From contig NZ_JAUQSY010000004.1 of NCBI RefSeq assembly GCF_030580865.1, positions 395,089 to 459,088 of the forward strand: a stretch of DNA of 64,000 nt. The letters are read 5' to 3'. The position numbers and the translations under genes were made by a program. The DNA is from Hymenobacter aranciens (lineage in GTDB: Bacteria; Bacteroidota; Bacteroidia; Cytophagales; Hymenobacteraceae). Of this stretch, positions 54,501-62,289 are shown one piece after another (within the stretch, counting starts at the first letter, position 1; each line of letters opens with the position of its first letter). The notes under the pieces are model-generated. The model did no database searches. It had not been told where the DNA came from and saw nothing but the letters and a program-made list of their open reading frames with translations.

Positions 54501-54566
54501 ACCTATCTGCTGCGCGTGCAGGTGAAGGGCCAAGCCGCCACTACCCGCCGGGTGGTGATTGAATAA
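48588..54566 (+). CDS. Secreted reprolysin-like (M12B) zinc metalloprotease 2 with T9SS tail
   Basis: A 1992-residue paralogue of protease 1. The signal peptide ends NSQA-QQ near residue 41. The catalytic motif HEMGHQLGASH begins at His373, at the same residue number as in protease 1, and the Met-turn is TTIMSYAG. The C-terminal half contains two TIG/IPT domains, four FN3-like modules each opening with a CxAPT/CTPPT/CTAAT signature, a parallel-beta-like region, and the T9SS sorting domain (FSLWPNPVRGKAQLHL, GTYLLRVQV). The ATG at 48588 was chosen because it starts the signal; an open frame extends upstream to 48093 through protease 1 but encodes only antisense-like sequence. Confidence 0.9.
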   Translation: MKQLITHLTTTTPWAAYCRSFATARLCGALLLSALSLNSQAQQRAVPTLFRDDAAAQTAARTAPLNALLYRARPVSLELSSLRTALAAAPLERPGAQPITLALPLPDGRTGRFAVYEAPVMAPALAARHPEIRTYAGRGLDDATATVRLDVMPTGFHAQVLSADEGPVYIEPMSASDTGHYLSLRLADARPQQNSSGCAGAAYPPASSSPVLIPRGTAGATGPQSRQLPVGSQLRTLRLAVATTDEYTALCGGPALALSHIISTVNRVTGVYERELAVRLELIPNEELLIAANSASSPDPFSNNNHWTTAPAENQTFIDRVIGSAYYDIGHVFGTYTASYAYIGVVCESWKARGESGSFSPAGDFFNIRTVAHEMGHQLGASHSFNSANAGSCTTNYRMGSAAYEPGSGTTIMSYAGLCPPDNIANEPSPYFHTDSYQTIQLNLNSLGCGTMAATGNTPPVVTGPASGDKVLPISTPFKLTASGTDANNDALTYCWEQMDKGISDSPSSPQAVGQTPPLFRSWPASSSPTRYFPALPTLLANTSSPAERLPTVARPLTFVCTARDAHNGPLGVVGGVAQTTDLALRVTANAGPFLVTAPNAAVNWASGSTQTVTWNVAGTDANDVDCTSVNLRLSTDGGYTYPIILLANTPNDGNQAITVPNLATTTARIMVEAVGNYFFDISNANFTITASPTAPVLSSLSPASGAVGSTISVTGSNLTGLSTVTVGGVSATFAGVSATGFSFVVPAGAPAGPVLATTANGASNGLAFTVLPAISSFTPASGTAGSLITITGTSLSEITALRFNGTAATSFSSNAAGTQLTATVPTGATTGLITLTTPAGTASSATNFTVLPTPCTAPTGLTFRQIGSSSVTVLFATSAGAQSYTVSTTPASTTQTVNSGYAVLTGLTGNTAYTLNIVSNCAGGQTSAAAMASFSTAPATLNNECASAVVLTPGAPGADCSPTGGTVAGATQSQAPNTCNSSRPATARDVWYRFTATSDAHILSVRSSFVGVIELFNGNCAGLTSRTCANANQRIGEVTSLSMTGLTVGTTYWARFYASSSSVPSQPEFFICVTTRALGCQAPTNLAVINPSTSTGRLDFTGSPTAIDYTITTVPYSTPVTTSLTSLNLINLQYGTTYTVTVTSNCSGGVTAAASTTFTTETPPPCTPPTEVLISEVTMTDALLSFAANPNYNYVRVSTVPATINLYTTANPIRLTGLTPGTTYTVSVELQCAPMGPATPVSTTFTTLPPPCTAATSLSVGNVTSSSATVSFTPSAQATSYVVTTTPASTTQTITASPVTLSGLQAARSYTVTIASTCSSGAAEATASFTTPYPDLTVSTTTTIPAGIYNNITITGTGDATAAGNVGVQGVLRVQAGGAFHDDCRIINGPGSFVLEAGATLYICSALGIVRDGSSGAIRLTGGLSFSEYASYVYKGFAPQVTGSGLPAQVFSLTADGVGPVRLSKSVSISRVMQLYNTDIILSNSNLTLLSNASGTAYAVNAGTGQVLNNGTGRATMQRYVRPSTNYRGPGYRHYSSPVSGATVASLTLPGSFVPLVNAAYNALPTPALPVAQFPTVFGYDQSRLTASYPGFDVGWYSPAALTDALQPSRAYTVNLRPSDTLSLTGLLNTGFIGTGPLRRGVGPDAGWHLLGNPYPAPLDWHLVETTPGALPAGLSNAIYVYEPDAQYSGFYRSFTNNIGTLGFDGVVPAMQGFFVRTTSDVPGGFDFQNAFRLTTYRNPAFHRSAGPDADAAGRPLLRLQLSGASPEPDETVLYLERGATATGTDARFDAPKVPNAGSVPSLASQMPGAGNEPLAINGLPPLGAASSAVRVPLRLTLPAAGPYELSAASLTDFDPALPVLLLDLATGQTTDLRQQPMYAFTATQAGALNQRFELWLGRPTGALATSAAASTSFSLWPNPVRGKAQLHLALDRPATTATATLSDVLGRPVVQHSFGGSATELSTNGLTPGTYLLRVQVKGQAATTRRVVIE

Positions 54567-54574
54567 CGGGTGCT

Positions 54575-54630
54575 GAGCTCATAAAAGAACGGTCATGCCT
54601 CACTCGGCATGACCGTTCTTTTATGAGCTC
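54575..54630. terminator. Very strong terminator after protease 2
   Basis: Perfect 25-base arms (54575-54599 and 54606-54630) with a 6-base loop and T-rich right flank. The stem GAACGGTCATGCC/GGCATGACCGTTC at its core is symmetrical, so it could act on both strands. Confidence 0.92.
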
Positions 54631-54698
54631 ATTGAGGGAATTTGTCGATGTTTTGCAATAATCAGTCGATTTGCGTCGAGAAGCTGCTACTCTTCATG

Positions 54699-54727
54699 TT
54701 GAAGCAGCGGCGGGACACTTATCTTTG
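54699..54727 (+). promoter_or_regulatory. Promoter of protease 3
   Basis: TTG at 54699-54701, an 18-base spacer and TATCTTTG at 54720-54727 form a good Bacteroidota promoter, 26 bases before the start codon. Confidence 0.65.
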
Positions 54728-54753
54728 GCGGATATTTTCTCAACTAATTTTTT

Positions 54754-57700
54754 ATGCAAGACTTCTTCACTGGTCTTAATGCCCTGCGGCGGGGCCTCGG
54801 TGCCGTGTTGCTGGCGGGCCTCGGGCTGTCGGCCCAGGCGCAGGTGCAGCAACGCGCCAGCAACCTGTTTCTGGAAGACGCGGCGGCCGTGAATGCCGCC
54901 CGTAGCTCGGCGCACGCAGATGCGTTCCGGCACGCTCGCCCGCTCACGCTGAATGCCAGTGCCATGCAGGCCACTCTGGCCGCCGCTCCACTGGAGGGCC
55001 GCGGCGCTGGGGTGCTGGTAGCCCTGCCGCTGCCCGACGGTAGCGTGGGCCGCTTTGCCGTGGTAGAGGCCCCGGTGATGGAGCCCGGCCTGGCCGCGCA
55101 GTTCCCGGAAATCAAAACCTACGCCGGCATTGGCCTCGACGACGCCGGCGCCACCGTGCGCCTCGACCTGACGCCCGGCGGCTTTCACGCCCAGATTCTG
55201 TCGCCCACGGCGGGCACCATCTACATCGACCCCGTCACGCGCACCGATACGCAGCACTACCTCAGCTTCTTTCGCCACGACATGAACCGGGCGGCGGCGG
55301 GCGAAGTCCCGGTGTGTGGCTTCCGTTCCACGGCGGCGCAGGCGGCGGCTACGGCCCGGCGGCAGGCCGCCGCGCCGGCTATTCTGGCCCAGCGCGCCAC
55401 GGGCGCCACGCTGCGCACCTACCGCCTAGCGGTGGCCGCTACCGGCGAGTACACGGCCTTCCACGGCGGCACGGTGGCGCGGGCGCAGGCGGCCATCGTG
55501 ACCAGCGTTAACCGCGTGGTGGGCGTGTACGAGAAGGAGCTGGCCGTACGCATGGTACTGGTGGCCAACAACTCGTCGCTGGTATACACTAACGCCAACA
55601 CCGACCCCTACACCAACGAAGACCCCGACGCGCTGCTGACGCAGAACCAGAGCAACGTGACCTCCATCATCGGCAATGCCAACTATGATATTGGCCACGT
55701 ATTCAGCACCGGCGGCGGCGGCTATGCCGGCCTCGGGGTAGTGTGTAATTCGACCGAGAAAGCCCAGGGCGAAACCGGCAGCGATTCGCCGGTGGGCGAC
55801 GCTTTTGACATCGACTACGTAGCCCACGAGATGGGACACCAATTTGGCGCCGACCACACCTTCAACGGCAACGGCGGCAGCTGCCAGGGCAACCGCAACA
55901 CCACCACGGCCTTCGAGCCGGGCGGTGGCACCACCATCATGGCCTACGCCGGCATCTGCGGCACGGCCAACGACCTGCAGAACAACTCCGACGCCTACTT
56001 CCACGTGGGCAGCTACGTTGAGATTCAGGCCTATCTGGCCACTACCAGCTGCGGCACCACCGCCGCCACCGGCAACACGGCCCCCGTGGTGAGCGGCCCG
56101 GCCAGCGGCAAAACCCTGCCGATGAGCACGCCCTTCAAGCTGACGGCCACCGGCTCCGACGCCGACAATGACGCCCTGACCTATTGCTGGGAGCAGTACG
56201 ACACCGGCGCGGCGGGTTCGCCCACGGCCGCGCAGGTAGCTGGCCGCACGGTGCCGCTGTTTCGTTCCTTTACGCCCGTGGCTTCGCCCACACGCTACTT
56301 CCCGCGCCTCAGCAACCTGATTGCCAATACTACCAACATCGGTGAGCGGCTGCCCACGGTGGCGCGCACGATGAAATTCCGGGTGACGGCCCGCGACCAG
56401 CATGTGGGCACGGTGGGCACCATTGGGGGCGTGAACTACAGCGCCGATGTGGACCTGACCGTGGTGAGTACCGCCGGCCCCTTCGCCGTGTCGGCCCCTA
56501 ACACGGCCCTGACCTGGATTACCGGCACCTCCCAGACCGTGACCTGGGCCGTGGCCAACACCAATGTGGCCCCGGTGAGCTGCGCCAACGTGAACATCCT
56601 GCTGAGCACCGACGGCGGCCTCACCTACCCCACCGTGCTGCTGGCCAACACCCCCAACGACGGCACCCAGGCCATCACGGTACCCACCATTGCCAATACC
56701 ACCACGGCCCGCGTGATGGTGGAAGCGGCCGACAACTACTTCTTCGACATCTCGAACGCCAACTTCAGCATCATTGCGCCGGTAGTACCGGTGATTACCA
56801 GCCTCAACCCCGTTAGCGGGGTGGTGGGCAGCACCGTCACCATCACCGGCACCGGCTTTCTGGGCACTTCGGCCGTAAGCTTCAACGGCACGGCGGCCAC
56901 CACCTTCACGGTGGTGAGCAACACCTCGATTACGGTGACCGTGCCCGTGGGTGCCACCACCGGCAGCGTGACCGTGACCAACCCGGCCGGCACCAGCAAT
57001 GGCGTCAACTTCACGGTGACGCTGCCAGTACCCACCATCAGCGGCCTCTCGCCGGCCAGCGCGCCGGTGGGCACCACCGTCACCATCACGGGTACCAACC
57101 TGGGCTCGGCCAGCAGCGTGACCCTGAACGGCACCAGCCTGACGTTCACGCAGGTATCGGGCACCAGCATCAGCTTCATAGTGCCGGCCGGCGCTACCTC
57201 GGGCCCCGTAGTGGTGACGACGCCGCTGGGCAACAGTAACAGCACGACATTCACGGTGACCATTCCGGCGCCGGTTATCACCAGCCTCGCGCCCACGAGC
57301 GGCCTGGTAGGCATTACGGTCACCATCACCGGCACCGGCTTCACGGGCGCCACGGGCGTGACGTTTAACGGCACAGCGGCTACCGCCTTCACCGTGGTTA
57401 GCGCTACTTCCATCACCGTGACCGTGCCTGCGGGCGCTACTACCGGCCTCGTGCGGGTACTCAGCCCCAATGGCATTTCCAACGGCGCGACGTTCACCGT
57501 TATTCCACCCGCTCCGGTTATCACCGCGCTGGTTCCGGCCAGCGCTACGGTGGGCACCGTCGTCACCATCAGCGGCACCAACCTGACGGGCGCTACTGGC
57601 GTGAGCTTCAATGGCATCGCTGGCACGAGCGTAACGGTGGTAAATGCCACTACCATCACGGTAGTTGTACCCGCGGGCGCCACCACCGGCAACCTCACCG

Positions 57701-58503
57701 TGACCACGCCCGGCGGCACCTCCAACGGCCTGCCCTTCACCGTGACACTACCCGTACCAGCCATTACCCGCCTCAACCCGACCAGCGGCCTCGTCGGCAC
57801 TACGGTTACCATCACCGGCACCGGCTTCAGCGGCGCTACGGCGGTGAGCTTCAATGGCACGGCGGCCACATTCACCGTGGTTAGCGCAACGTCCATCACG
57901 GTAACCGTACCGGCCGGCGCCAGCACGGGCGCCGTGACGGTAACTACCCCCGGCGGCACCTCCAACGGCGTAACGTTTACCGTGACGCTGCCCGCGCCAA
58001 CTATCACCAGTCTCGCGCCCGCGACCGGCCCGGTGGGCACTACGGTCACCATCACCGGCACCGGCTTCAGCGGCGCTACCAGCGTGAGCTTCAACGGCAC
58101 GGCCGCTACGGTTTTCACCATTGTGAGCGCCACTTCGGTAACCGCAACGGTGCCCACGGGTGCCAGCACCGGCAACGTCACCGTGACAACGCCCAACGGT
58201 ACCTCCAACGGCGTCACGTTCACCGTCACCATCGGCACGGCCACGCAAGCGGCCAACAGCACCAGCTTCGCCGTGTATCCGAACCCGGCCAGCCTGGCGC
58301 AGGCGCTGCAGGTGCAGCTGGATGCCCCGACTCGCTCGGCCACCTGCCTGCTGCGCAACGTGCTGGGGCAGACGGTAGCACAGCAACATTTCAGCGGCAG
58401 CCGCACCGAGGTATCCACTACCGGTTTGGCCGCGGGCACTTACCTGCTCAGCGTGCAGGCCGAGGGTGAGGCTCCGACTAGCCGCCGCATCGTGCTGAAG
58501 TAG
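54754..58503 (+). CDS. Secreted reprolysin-like (M12B) zinc metalloprotease 3 with six TIG domains
   Basis: A 1249-residue paralogue, the shortest of the three. The signal peptide ends SAQAQ near residue 30. The catalytic site is HEMGHQFGADH (His358, Glu359, His362, His368) with Met-turn TTIMAYAG. The FN3 and late beta region of proteases 1 and 2 are absent; instead six near-identical TIG/IPT domains occupy about residues 679-1161. A T9SS type A sorting domain (FAVYPNPASLAQ, GTYLLSVQAE) ends the protein. It has its own promoter and terminator. Confidence 0.92.
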   Translation: MQDFFTGLNALRRGLGAVLLAGLGLSAQAQVQQRASNLFLEDAAAVNAARSSAHADAFRHARPLTLNASAMQATLAAAPLEGRGAGVLVALPLPDGSVGRFAVVEAPVMEPGLAAQFPEIKTYAGIGLDDAGATVRLDLTPGGFHAQILSPTAGTIYIDPVTRTDTQHYLSFFRHDMNRAAAGEVPVCGFRSTAAQAAATARRQAAAPAILAQRATGATLRTYRLAVAATGEYTAFHGGTVARAQAAIVTSVNRVVGVYEKELAVRMVLVANNSSLVYTNANTDPYTNEDPDALLTQNQSNVTSIIGNANYDIGHVFSTGGGGYAGLGVVCNSTEKAQGETGSDSPVGDAFDIDYVAHEMGHQFGADHTFNGNGGSCQGNRNTTTAFEPGGGTTIMAYAGICGTANDLQNNSDAYFHVGSYVEIQAYLATTSCGTTAATGNTAPVVSGPASGKTLPMSTPFKLTATGSDADNDALTYCWEQYDTGAAGSPTAAQVAGRTVPLFRSFTPVASPTRYFPRLSNLIANTTNIGERLPTVARTMKFRVTARDQHVGTVGTIGGVNYSADVDLTVVSTAGPFAVSAPNTALTWITGTSQTVTWAVANTNVAPVSCANVNILLSTDGGLTYPTVLLANTPNDGTQAITVPTIANTTTARVMVEAADNYFFDISNANFSIIAPVVPVITSLNPVSGVVGSTVTITGTGFLGTSAVSFNGTAATTFTVVSNTSITVTVPVGATTGSVTVTNPAGTSNGVNFTVTLPVPTISGLSPASAPVGTTVTITGTNLGSASSVTLNGTSLTFTQVSGTSISFIVPAGATSGPVVVTTPLGNSNSTTFTVTIPAPVITSLAPTSGLVGITVTITGTGFTGATGVTFNGTAATAFTVVSATSITVTVPAGATTGLVRVLSPNGISNGATFTVIPPAPVITALVPASATVGTVVTISGTNLTGATGVSFNGIAGTSVTVVNATTITVVVPAGATTGNLTVTTPGGTSNGLPFTVTLPVPAITRLNPTSGLVGTTVTITGTGFSGATAVSFNGTAATFTVVSATSITVTVPAGASTGAVTVTTPGGTSNGVTFTVTLPAPTITSLAPATGPVGTTVTITGTGFSGATSVSFNGTAATVFTIVSATSVTATVPTGASTGNVTVTTPNGTSNGVTFTVTIGTATQAANSTSFAVYPNPASLAQALQVQLDAPTRSATCLLRNVLGQTVAQQHFSGSRTEVSTTGLAAGTYLLSVQAEGEAPTSRRIVLK
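56788..58236 (+). repeat. Array of six TIG/IPT-encoding repeats
   Basis: Six units of about 80 codons (roughly 242 bases) follow one another without gaps. Each repeats GTTVTITGTGFSGATAVSFNG-type and TTGAVTVTTPGGTSNGVTFT-type words, quoted here in short pieces as VTITGTGF, SFNGTAAT and VTVPAGA. The DNA similarity is high between units 5 and 6, indicating recent unit duplication or conversion. Confidence 0.88.
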
Positions 58504-58522
58504 CTTTCGAGCACTGGCTTTT

Positions 58523-58564
58523 AGCAAAGCCCCCGTCCGCAGCTGCGGGCGGGGGCTTTTGCTT
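58523..58564 (+). terminator. Terminator after protease 3
   Basis: AGCAAAGCCCCCG pairs with a complementary CGGGGGCTTTTGCT through a GC-rich stem and is followed by TT. It separates the protease from the transporter gene. Confidence 0.85.
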
Positions 58565-58679
58565 TAGCGGGCATTCAAAAAGAGGGGGTATCGCTAAACC
58601 CAAACCATATTTTCCAGCAAACCACCTTCAAAATTTACCCGCTCCAAAGAGTTTCTGTCATTTTATCACGGGCACCTAT

Positions 58680-58687
58680 TATTTTTG
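58680..58687 (+). promoter_or_regulatory. Possible -7 element of the ammonium transporter
   Basis: TATTTTTG fits TAnnTTTG 61 bases before the start codon in an AT-rich gap. No operator or sigma-54 element was recognised there. Confidence 0.35.
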
Positions 58688-58748
58688 AGGGTACATTTCT
58701 TAAAAAGGAGTAATTTTAAGAAAATCCACCACGAATCAGCCAGTCACC

Positions 58749-60062
58749 ATGACTAGAAAACAACGTCTTGCCACGCTCTGCCTCGGGCTGCTCTTCCTGC
58801 TGGCCCTAGTGGCCGCCTTCCTGCCGCAAGACCACCCCGAAGCCAAGCCCAACTCGTTCAACCCCGCCGACCTGGCCTGGATGCTCACAGCCTCCGGCCT
58901 CGTGCTGCTGATGACGCCCGGGCTGGCCTTTTTCTACGGCGGCATGGTGAGCAAGCGTAGCGTTATTTCCACGATGCTGCAGAGCTTTATCGCGCTGGGC
59001 GTGATTTCGCTGCTGTGGTACGTGGTGGGCTTTTCGCTGGCCTTCGGCGACAGCATCGGCGGCTTGATTGGCAACCCGACCACGTTCTTCCTCTTCAACC
59101 ACGTGGGCACGGCCCCGCACCCTACGCTGGCGCCCACGCTGCCGCTGGTGCTCTACGCCGCGTTCCAGCTCAAATTCGCCATCATCACGCCCGCCCTCAT
59201 CAGCGGCGGCTTTGCCGAGCGCATCCGCTTCTGGGGCTACCTGCTGTTTATGGTGCTCTTCAGCTTGCTAATCTACTGCCCTCTGGCCCACTGGACCTGG
59301 CATCCCGACGGCTTCCTCTTCAAGTGGGGCGTGCTCGACTTTGCCGGCGGCACGGTAGTGCACATCTCGGCCGGTTTCGCGGCGCTGGCCGGGGCGCTGG
59401 CCGTGGGGCGGCGCCACGCCCACCGCGAGGGCCACGTGCATCAGCCCACCAACGTGCCCTTCGTGCTGCTGGGCACCGGCCTGCTGTGGTTCGGCTGGTT
59501 TGGCTTCAATGCGGGCTCGGCGCTGGGAGCTAATGCGCTGGCGGTGCAGGCCTTCTTCACCACCCACATTGCCTCGGCGGCCGCTATGCTCACGTGGATG
59601 ATGCTGGAAGCCGTGCGCGGCCAACGCCCGTCGGCGCTCGGCGCGGCCATCGGAGCCGTGGTGGGCCTAGTGGCCATCACGCCGGCGGCGGGCTACGTCA
59701 CCTATGGGCCAGCACTGTTCATCGGCGTGCTGGCCTCGGCGGTGAGCACGGCCGCCGTGGCGCTGAAAAACCGGACGACGCTCGACGACACGCTCGACGT
59801 ATTCCCCTGCCACGGCGTGGGCGGTATCGTGGGCATGATTGCCACGGCCGTTTTTGCCCAGCAGGGCGGGCTGATTACGGGCTCGGCCACGCTGCTCTGG
59901 CACCACCTGGGGGCGCTGCTGTTCATCTCGGGCTTCACCTTCGGCGGCTCGTGGCTGCTTTATAAGGTGACGAATGCGCTGATTCCGATTCGGGTGAATG
60001 CCACGCACGAGGCCGACGGACTGGATGCCAGCCAGCACGGCGAGACGTTGGTGGTGCTGTAG
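58749..60062 (+). CDS. amt: Ammonium transporter (Amt/MEP/Rh family)
   Basis: A 437-residue inner-membrane channel of eleven predicted helices. Family signatures are visible: FFYGGMVSKRSVISTMLQSF, FAGGTVVHISAGFAALAGAL with the pore His205, GFNAGSALGANALAVQAFFTTH, and VFPCHGVGGIVGMIATAVFA with the second pore His355. Unusually for an Amt gene, no glnK/PII gene lies next to it. The N-terminus is an extra hydrophobic helix (LATLCLGLLFLLALVAAFL) that could be a signal sequence. It is monocistronic, with a palindromic gap downstream. Confidence 0.96.
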   Translation: MTRKQRLATLCLGLLFLLALVAAFLPQDHPEAKPNSFNPADLAWMLTASGLVLLMTPGLAFFYGGMVSKRSVISTMLQSFIALGVISLLWYVVGFSLAFGDSIGGLIGNPTTFFLFNHVGTAPHPTLAPTLPLVLYAAFQLKFAIITPALISGGFAERIRFWGYLLFMVLFSLLIYCPLAHWTWHPDGFLFKWGVLDFAGGTVVHISAGFAALAGALAVGRRHAHREGHVHQPTNVPFVLLGTGLLWFGWFGFNAGSALGANALAVQAFFTTHIASAAAMLTWMMLEAVRGQRPSALGAAIGAVVGLVAITPAAGYVTYGPALFIGVLASAVSTAAVALKNRTTLDDTLDVFPCHGVGGIVGMIATAVFAQQGGLITGSATLLWHHLGALLFISGFTFGGSWLLYKVTNALIPIRVNATHEADGLDASQHGETLVVL

Positions 60063-60071
60063 TACAATGCC

Positions 60072-60235
60072 GCTGGCCGCAGTCTTAAGGAAGCGGAGCG
60101 ACCGTGACTGCAGGCCGGCTGACGGGTGCAGTCTTCAGACTGCCGTCGTTAGTCCTGGTTCCGGCAGTCTGAAGACTGCATCCGTTTGCGTGGCTGGCAG
60201 TCGCGGCAACCGCGTTGCCTAAGACTGCCGCCAGC
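60072..60235. repeat. Nested inverted repeat between amt and the methyltransferase gene
   Basis: The outer arms 60072-60087 and 60220-60235 match at 15 of 16 bases. Inner perfect 19-base arms lie at 60127-60145 and 60162-60180 (TGCAGTCTTCAGACTGCCG and complement). The word CAGTCTT recurs in all arms. No gene is seen in the 60063-60258 gap. Confidence 0.85.
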
Positions 60236-60258
60236 CCTGCCCGCCGCCAGCCCTGCAA

Positions 60259-60969
60259 TTAACTCCCAATCAAAAACACCGTCGGAATCTTGTGCAGCTC
60301 CGGAGCCGGCAGCTGGCGCCAATCCGCCACCCGTAGCGTGCGGATGAATTCGCCCGCCCCCGTCACGTCGGCCGCCACGCAGAGGCGGGTGCCAGGCTGC
60401 AGCTGCGCCAATAAGTCGGCAAACAAAGCTCCGTTGCGGTAGGGCGTTTCGATAAACAGCTGCGTTTGTTGGCGCTGCAAGGCCTCGCGCTCCAGCGTTT
60501 TAATGGCTGCCACGCGGGGCGCCTTCTCGATGGGCAGGTAGCCGTGGAAGGCAAACTGCTGCCCATTCAGGCCCGAGGCCATGAGGGCCAGCAGCAGCGA
60601 CGACGGCCCCACCAGCGGCACCACCCGCAGGCCCAGCCGGTGGGCCTCGCGCACCAGCGCCGCCCCTGGGTCGGCGATGCCGGGGCAACCGGCTTCGCTC
60701 AGAATGCCCGCGTCGAGGCCCTGTTTCAGCAGCGGCTCCAGGGCCTGGCGCACCTCGGCATCGGAGCTGTCTTTGTCGATGACGGTGAAGCGTAGCTCCT
60801 CGATGACGCGGCTGGGGGCCACGCTTTTCACGAAGCGGCGGGCCGTGCGGGCATTCTCGACCAGGAAGTAGGGCAGGCGGCCCACGGCGGCCAGCACCTG
60901 TGGCGGCAGCACCTGCGGGGCGGTATCTTCCGAGAGCGGCGTGGGCAGCAGGTAGAGGGTGGCGGGCAT
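60259..60969 (-). CDS. RsmI-like SAM-dependent methyltransferase
   Basis: A 236-residue tetrapyrrole-methylase-fold protein. The RsmI/YraL signatures are present: LYLLPTPL at the start, VENARTARRFVK, GILSEAGCPGIADPGAALVREAH (the SAM-binding loop, seen as EAGCPGIADPG) and VPLVGPSSLLLALMASGLNGQQFAFHGYLP. RsmI methylates the 2'-hydroxyl of C1402 in 16S rRNA, but this protein is shorter than the E. coli enzyme and lacks its C-terminal domain, so it may be the shorter paralogue common in Bacteroidota with an unproven target. The ATG at 60969 was chosen over 61002 because it aligns with the family start. Confidence 0.88.
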   Translation of the reverse strand: MPATLYLLPTPLSEDTAPQVLPPQVLAAVGRLPYFLVENARTARRFVKSVAPSRVIEELRFTVIDKDSSDAEVRQALEPLLKQGLDAGILSEAGCPGIADPGAALVREAHRLGLRVVPLVGPSSLLLALMASGLNGQQFAFHGYLPIEKAPRVAAIKTLEREALQRQQTQLFIETPYRNGALFADLLAQLQPGTRLCVAADVTGAGEFIRTLRVADWRQLPAPELHKIPTVFLIGS

Positions 60970-61011
60970 GGGCAAAGCGAATGAGGGCAAGATGTGGCGC
61001 AAAGTTCGGGC

Positions 61012-61047
61012 ATAAAAAAACGGGCTGCCCCTGGTGAGGCAGCCCGC
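61012..61047 (-). terminator. Terminator of the RCC1-repeat gene
   Basis: On the minus strand CGGGCTGCC pairs with GGCAGCCCG around an 8-base loop and runs into seven T residues. Confidence 0.88.
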
Positions 61048-61083
61048 GTTGCAGAATGCAGAGAAAAGGACGGCTGGAATGCG

Positions 61084-62154
61084 CTAGTTGCCAGTCGAAG
61101 CGCTGATGGCTGACTCGTAGGACAGCCGACCGTTGAGGCGGCTGCCGAGGGGCTTGGCTTCGGGGGTGCCCCAGGTGTAGCGGCGGCCATCGGCCAGCAC
61201 GGCCAGCGAGTGCGCCTGCCCGGCGGCGATGCGGGCCCAGGTACCGGGCTGCGCTTTGGCCGGCAAGCTGATGGTCACGGGGCGAGCGAAACAGTTGCCA
61301 TTCAGGTGGGCCAGCTGGCCGGCCTTGTTGCAGCCCCAACCGTAGAGCTGCCCGTCGGTGGTGAGGGCCAGGGTGTGCGATGCGCCCGCCGCCACCTGCG
61401 CCCAGCCCGTAGCGGTACTCTTGCGGGGCAGGGCCACGGCTACCGGGCGCGTGTGCTGCACCATGCTGCCATCGCCGAGCTGGCCTTCGGCATTGCTGCC
61501 CCAGGTGTAGAGCTGCCCGGTGGCGGTGAGGGCCAGCGAGTGCCCATTGCCCGCCGCAATGCGGGTGATGGCCCCCGCCCCGGCCGGCAGCACCACGGCC
61601 GCCGCCGCCTGCGGGCGGGTGAAAATGGTGCCGTCGCCCAGCTGCCCGAACACGTTGTGGCCCCAGCTGTAGAGGCGGCCATCGGCGGTGAGGGCCAGGG
61701 TGTGCGAGCAGCCGGCGGCTACCTGCGCCCAGCGGGTACCGGCGGCCTCGGCGGGCAGGGGCACCAGCGCCGGCTGCAGGCGGCGCGTGAAGCCGTTGAG
61801 GCCGAGCTGACCGTCGGTGTTGGCGCCCCAGGCGTAGAGCTGGCCGTCGGTGGTGAGGGCCAGGGTGTGGCTGGCGCCGGCCGCCACCTGGGCCCAGTGG
61901 GCGTTGGCGGGGTCGGGGGCGCTGGTGTTGGGCAGCAGCACCTGGGCGGGCTGGGCGTGGGCGGCGGTAGTGCCGTCGCCGAGCTGGCCGTCGAAGTTGC
62001 TGCCCCAGGCCCAAAGGGTGCCGTCGGCGTGGATGCTGGCGGAGTGGATGGTGCTGATGGCCAGCTGCCCATCGGCAGGCTGGGCGTGGCTGATGCTGGC
62101 TACCGTAAGGAGCATAAGGAGCCAGGCCCCGAAGGGAAGAGTCGTTTTTTTCAT
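61084..62154 (-). CDS. Exported RCC1-repeat beta-propeller protein
   Basis: A 356-residue protein with a signal peptide ending SHAQ. Seven or so RCC1 repeats follow, recognisable by the recurring ASIHADGTLWAWGSNFDGQLGDG-type pattern, for example AAGASHTLALTTDGQLYAWG and FGQLGDGTIF. RCC1 repeats form a seven-bladed propeller that usually binds proteins. No T9SS tail, membrane anchor or enzymatic domain is seen, so it may remain in the periplasm or be released. The start is the ATG at 62154 before the signal peptide. The 135-base gap upstream holds only a small GCCCC/GGGGC hairpin. Confidence 0.9.
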   Translation of the reverse strand: MKKTTLPFGAWLLMLLTVASISHAQPADGQLAISTIHSASIHADGTLWAWGSNFDGQLGDGTTAAHAQPAQVLLPNTSAPDPANAHWAQVAAGASHTLALTTDGQLYAWGANTDGQLGLNGFTRRLQPALVPLPAEAAGTRWAQVAAGCSHTLALTADGRLYSWGHNVFGQLGDGTIFTRPQAAAAVVLPAGAGAITRIAAGNGHSLALTATGQLYTWGSNAEGQLGDGSMVQHTRPVAVALPRKSTATGWAQVAAGASHTLALTTDGQLYGWGCNKAGQLAHLNGNCFARPVTISLPAKAQPGTWARIAAGQAHSLAVLADGRRYTWGTPEAKPLGSRLNGRLSYESAISASTGN

Positions 62155-62289
62155 AAGTTTTTGCGGAAAAAAGGTGAATAAACGGAGCGTCGCTCGGCAT
62201 TCAGCCCCATAGATGCGGGGCGTGGTTTCGAGGTTGTCTCTATCACCCGTTTTTTTGCAAAAAACTTCCGTCTTTCTTTAGCGACGGGC

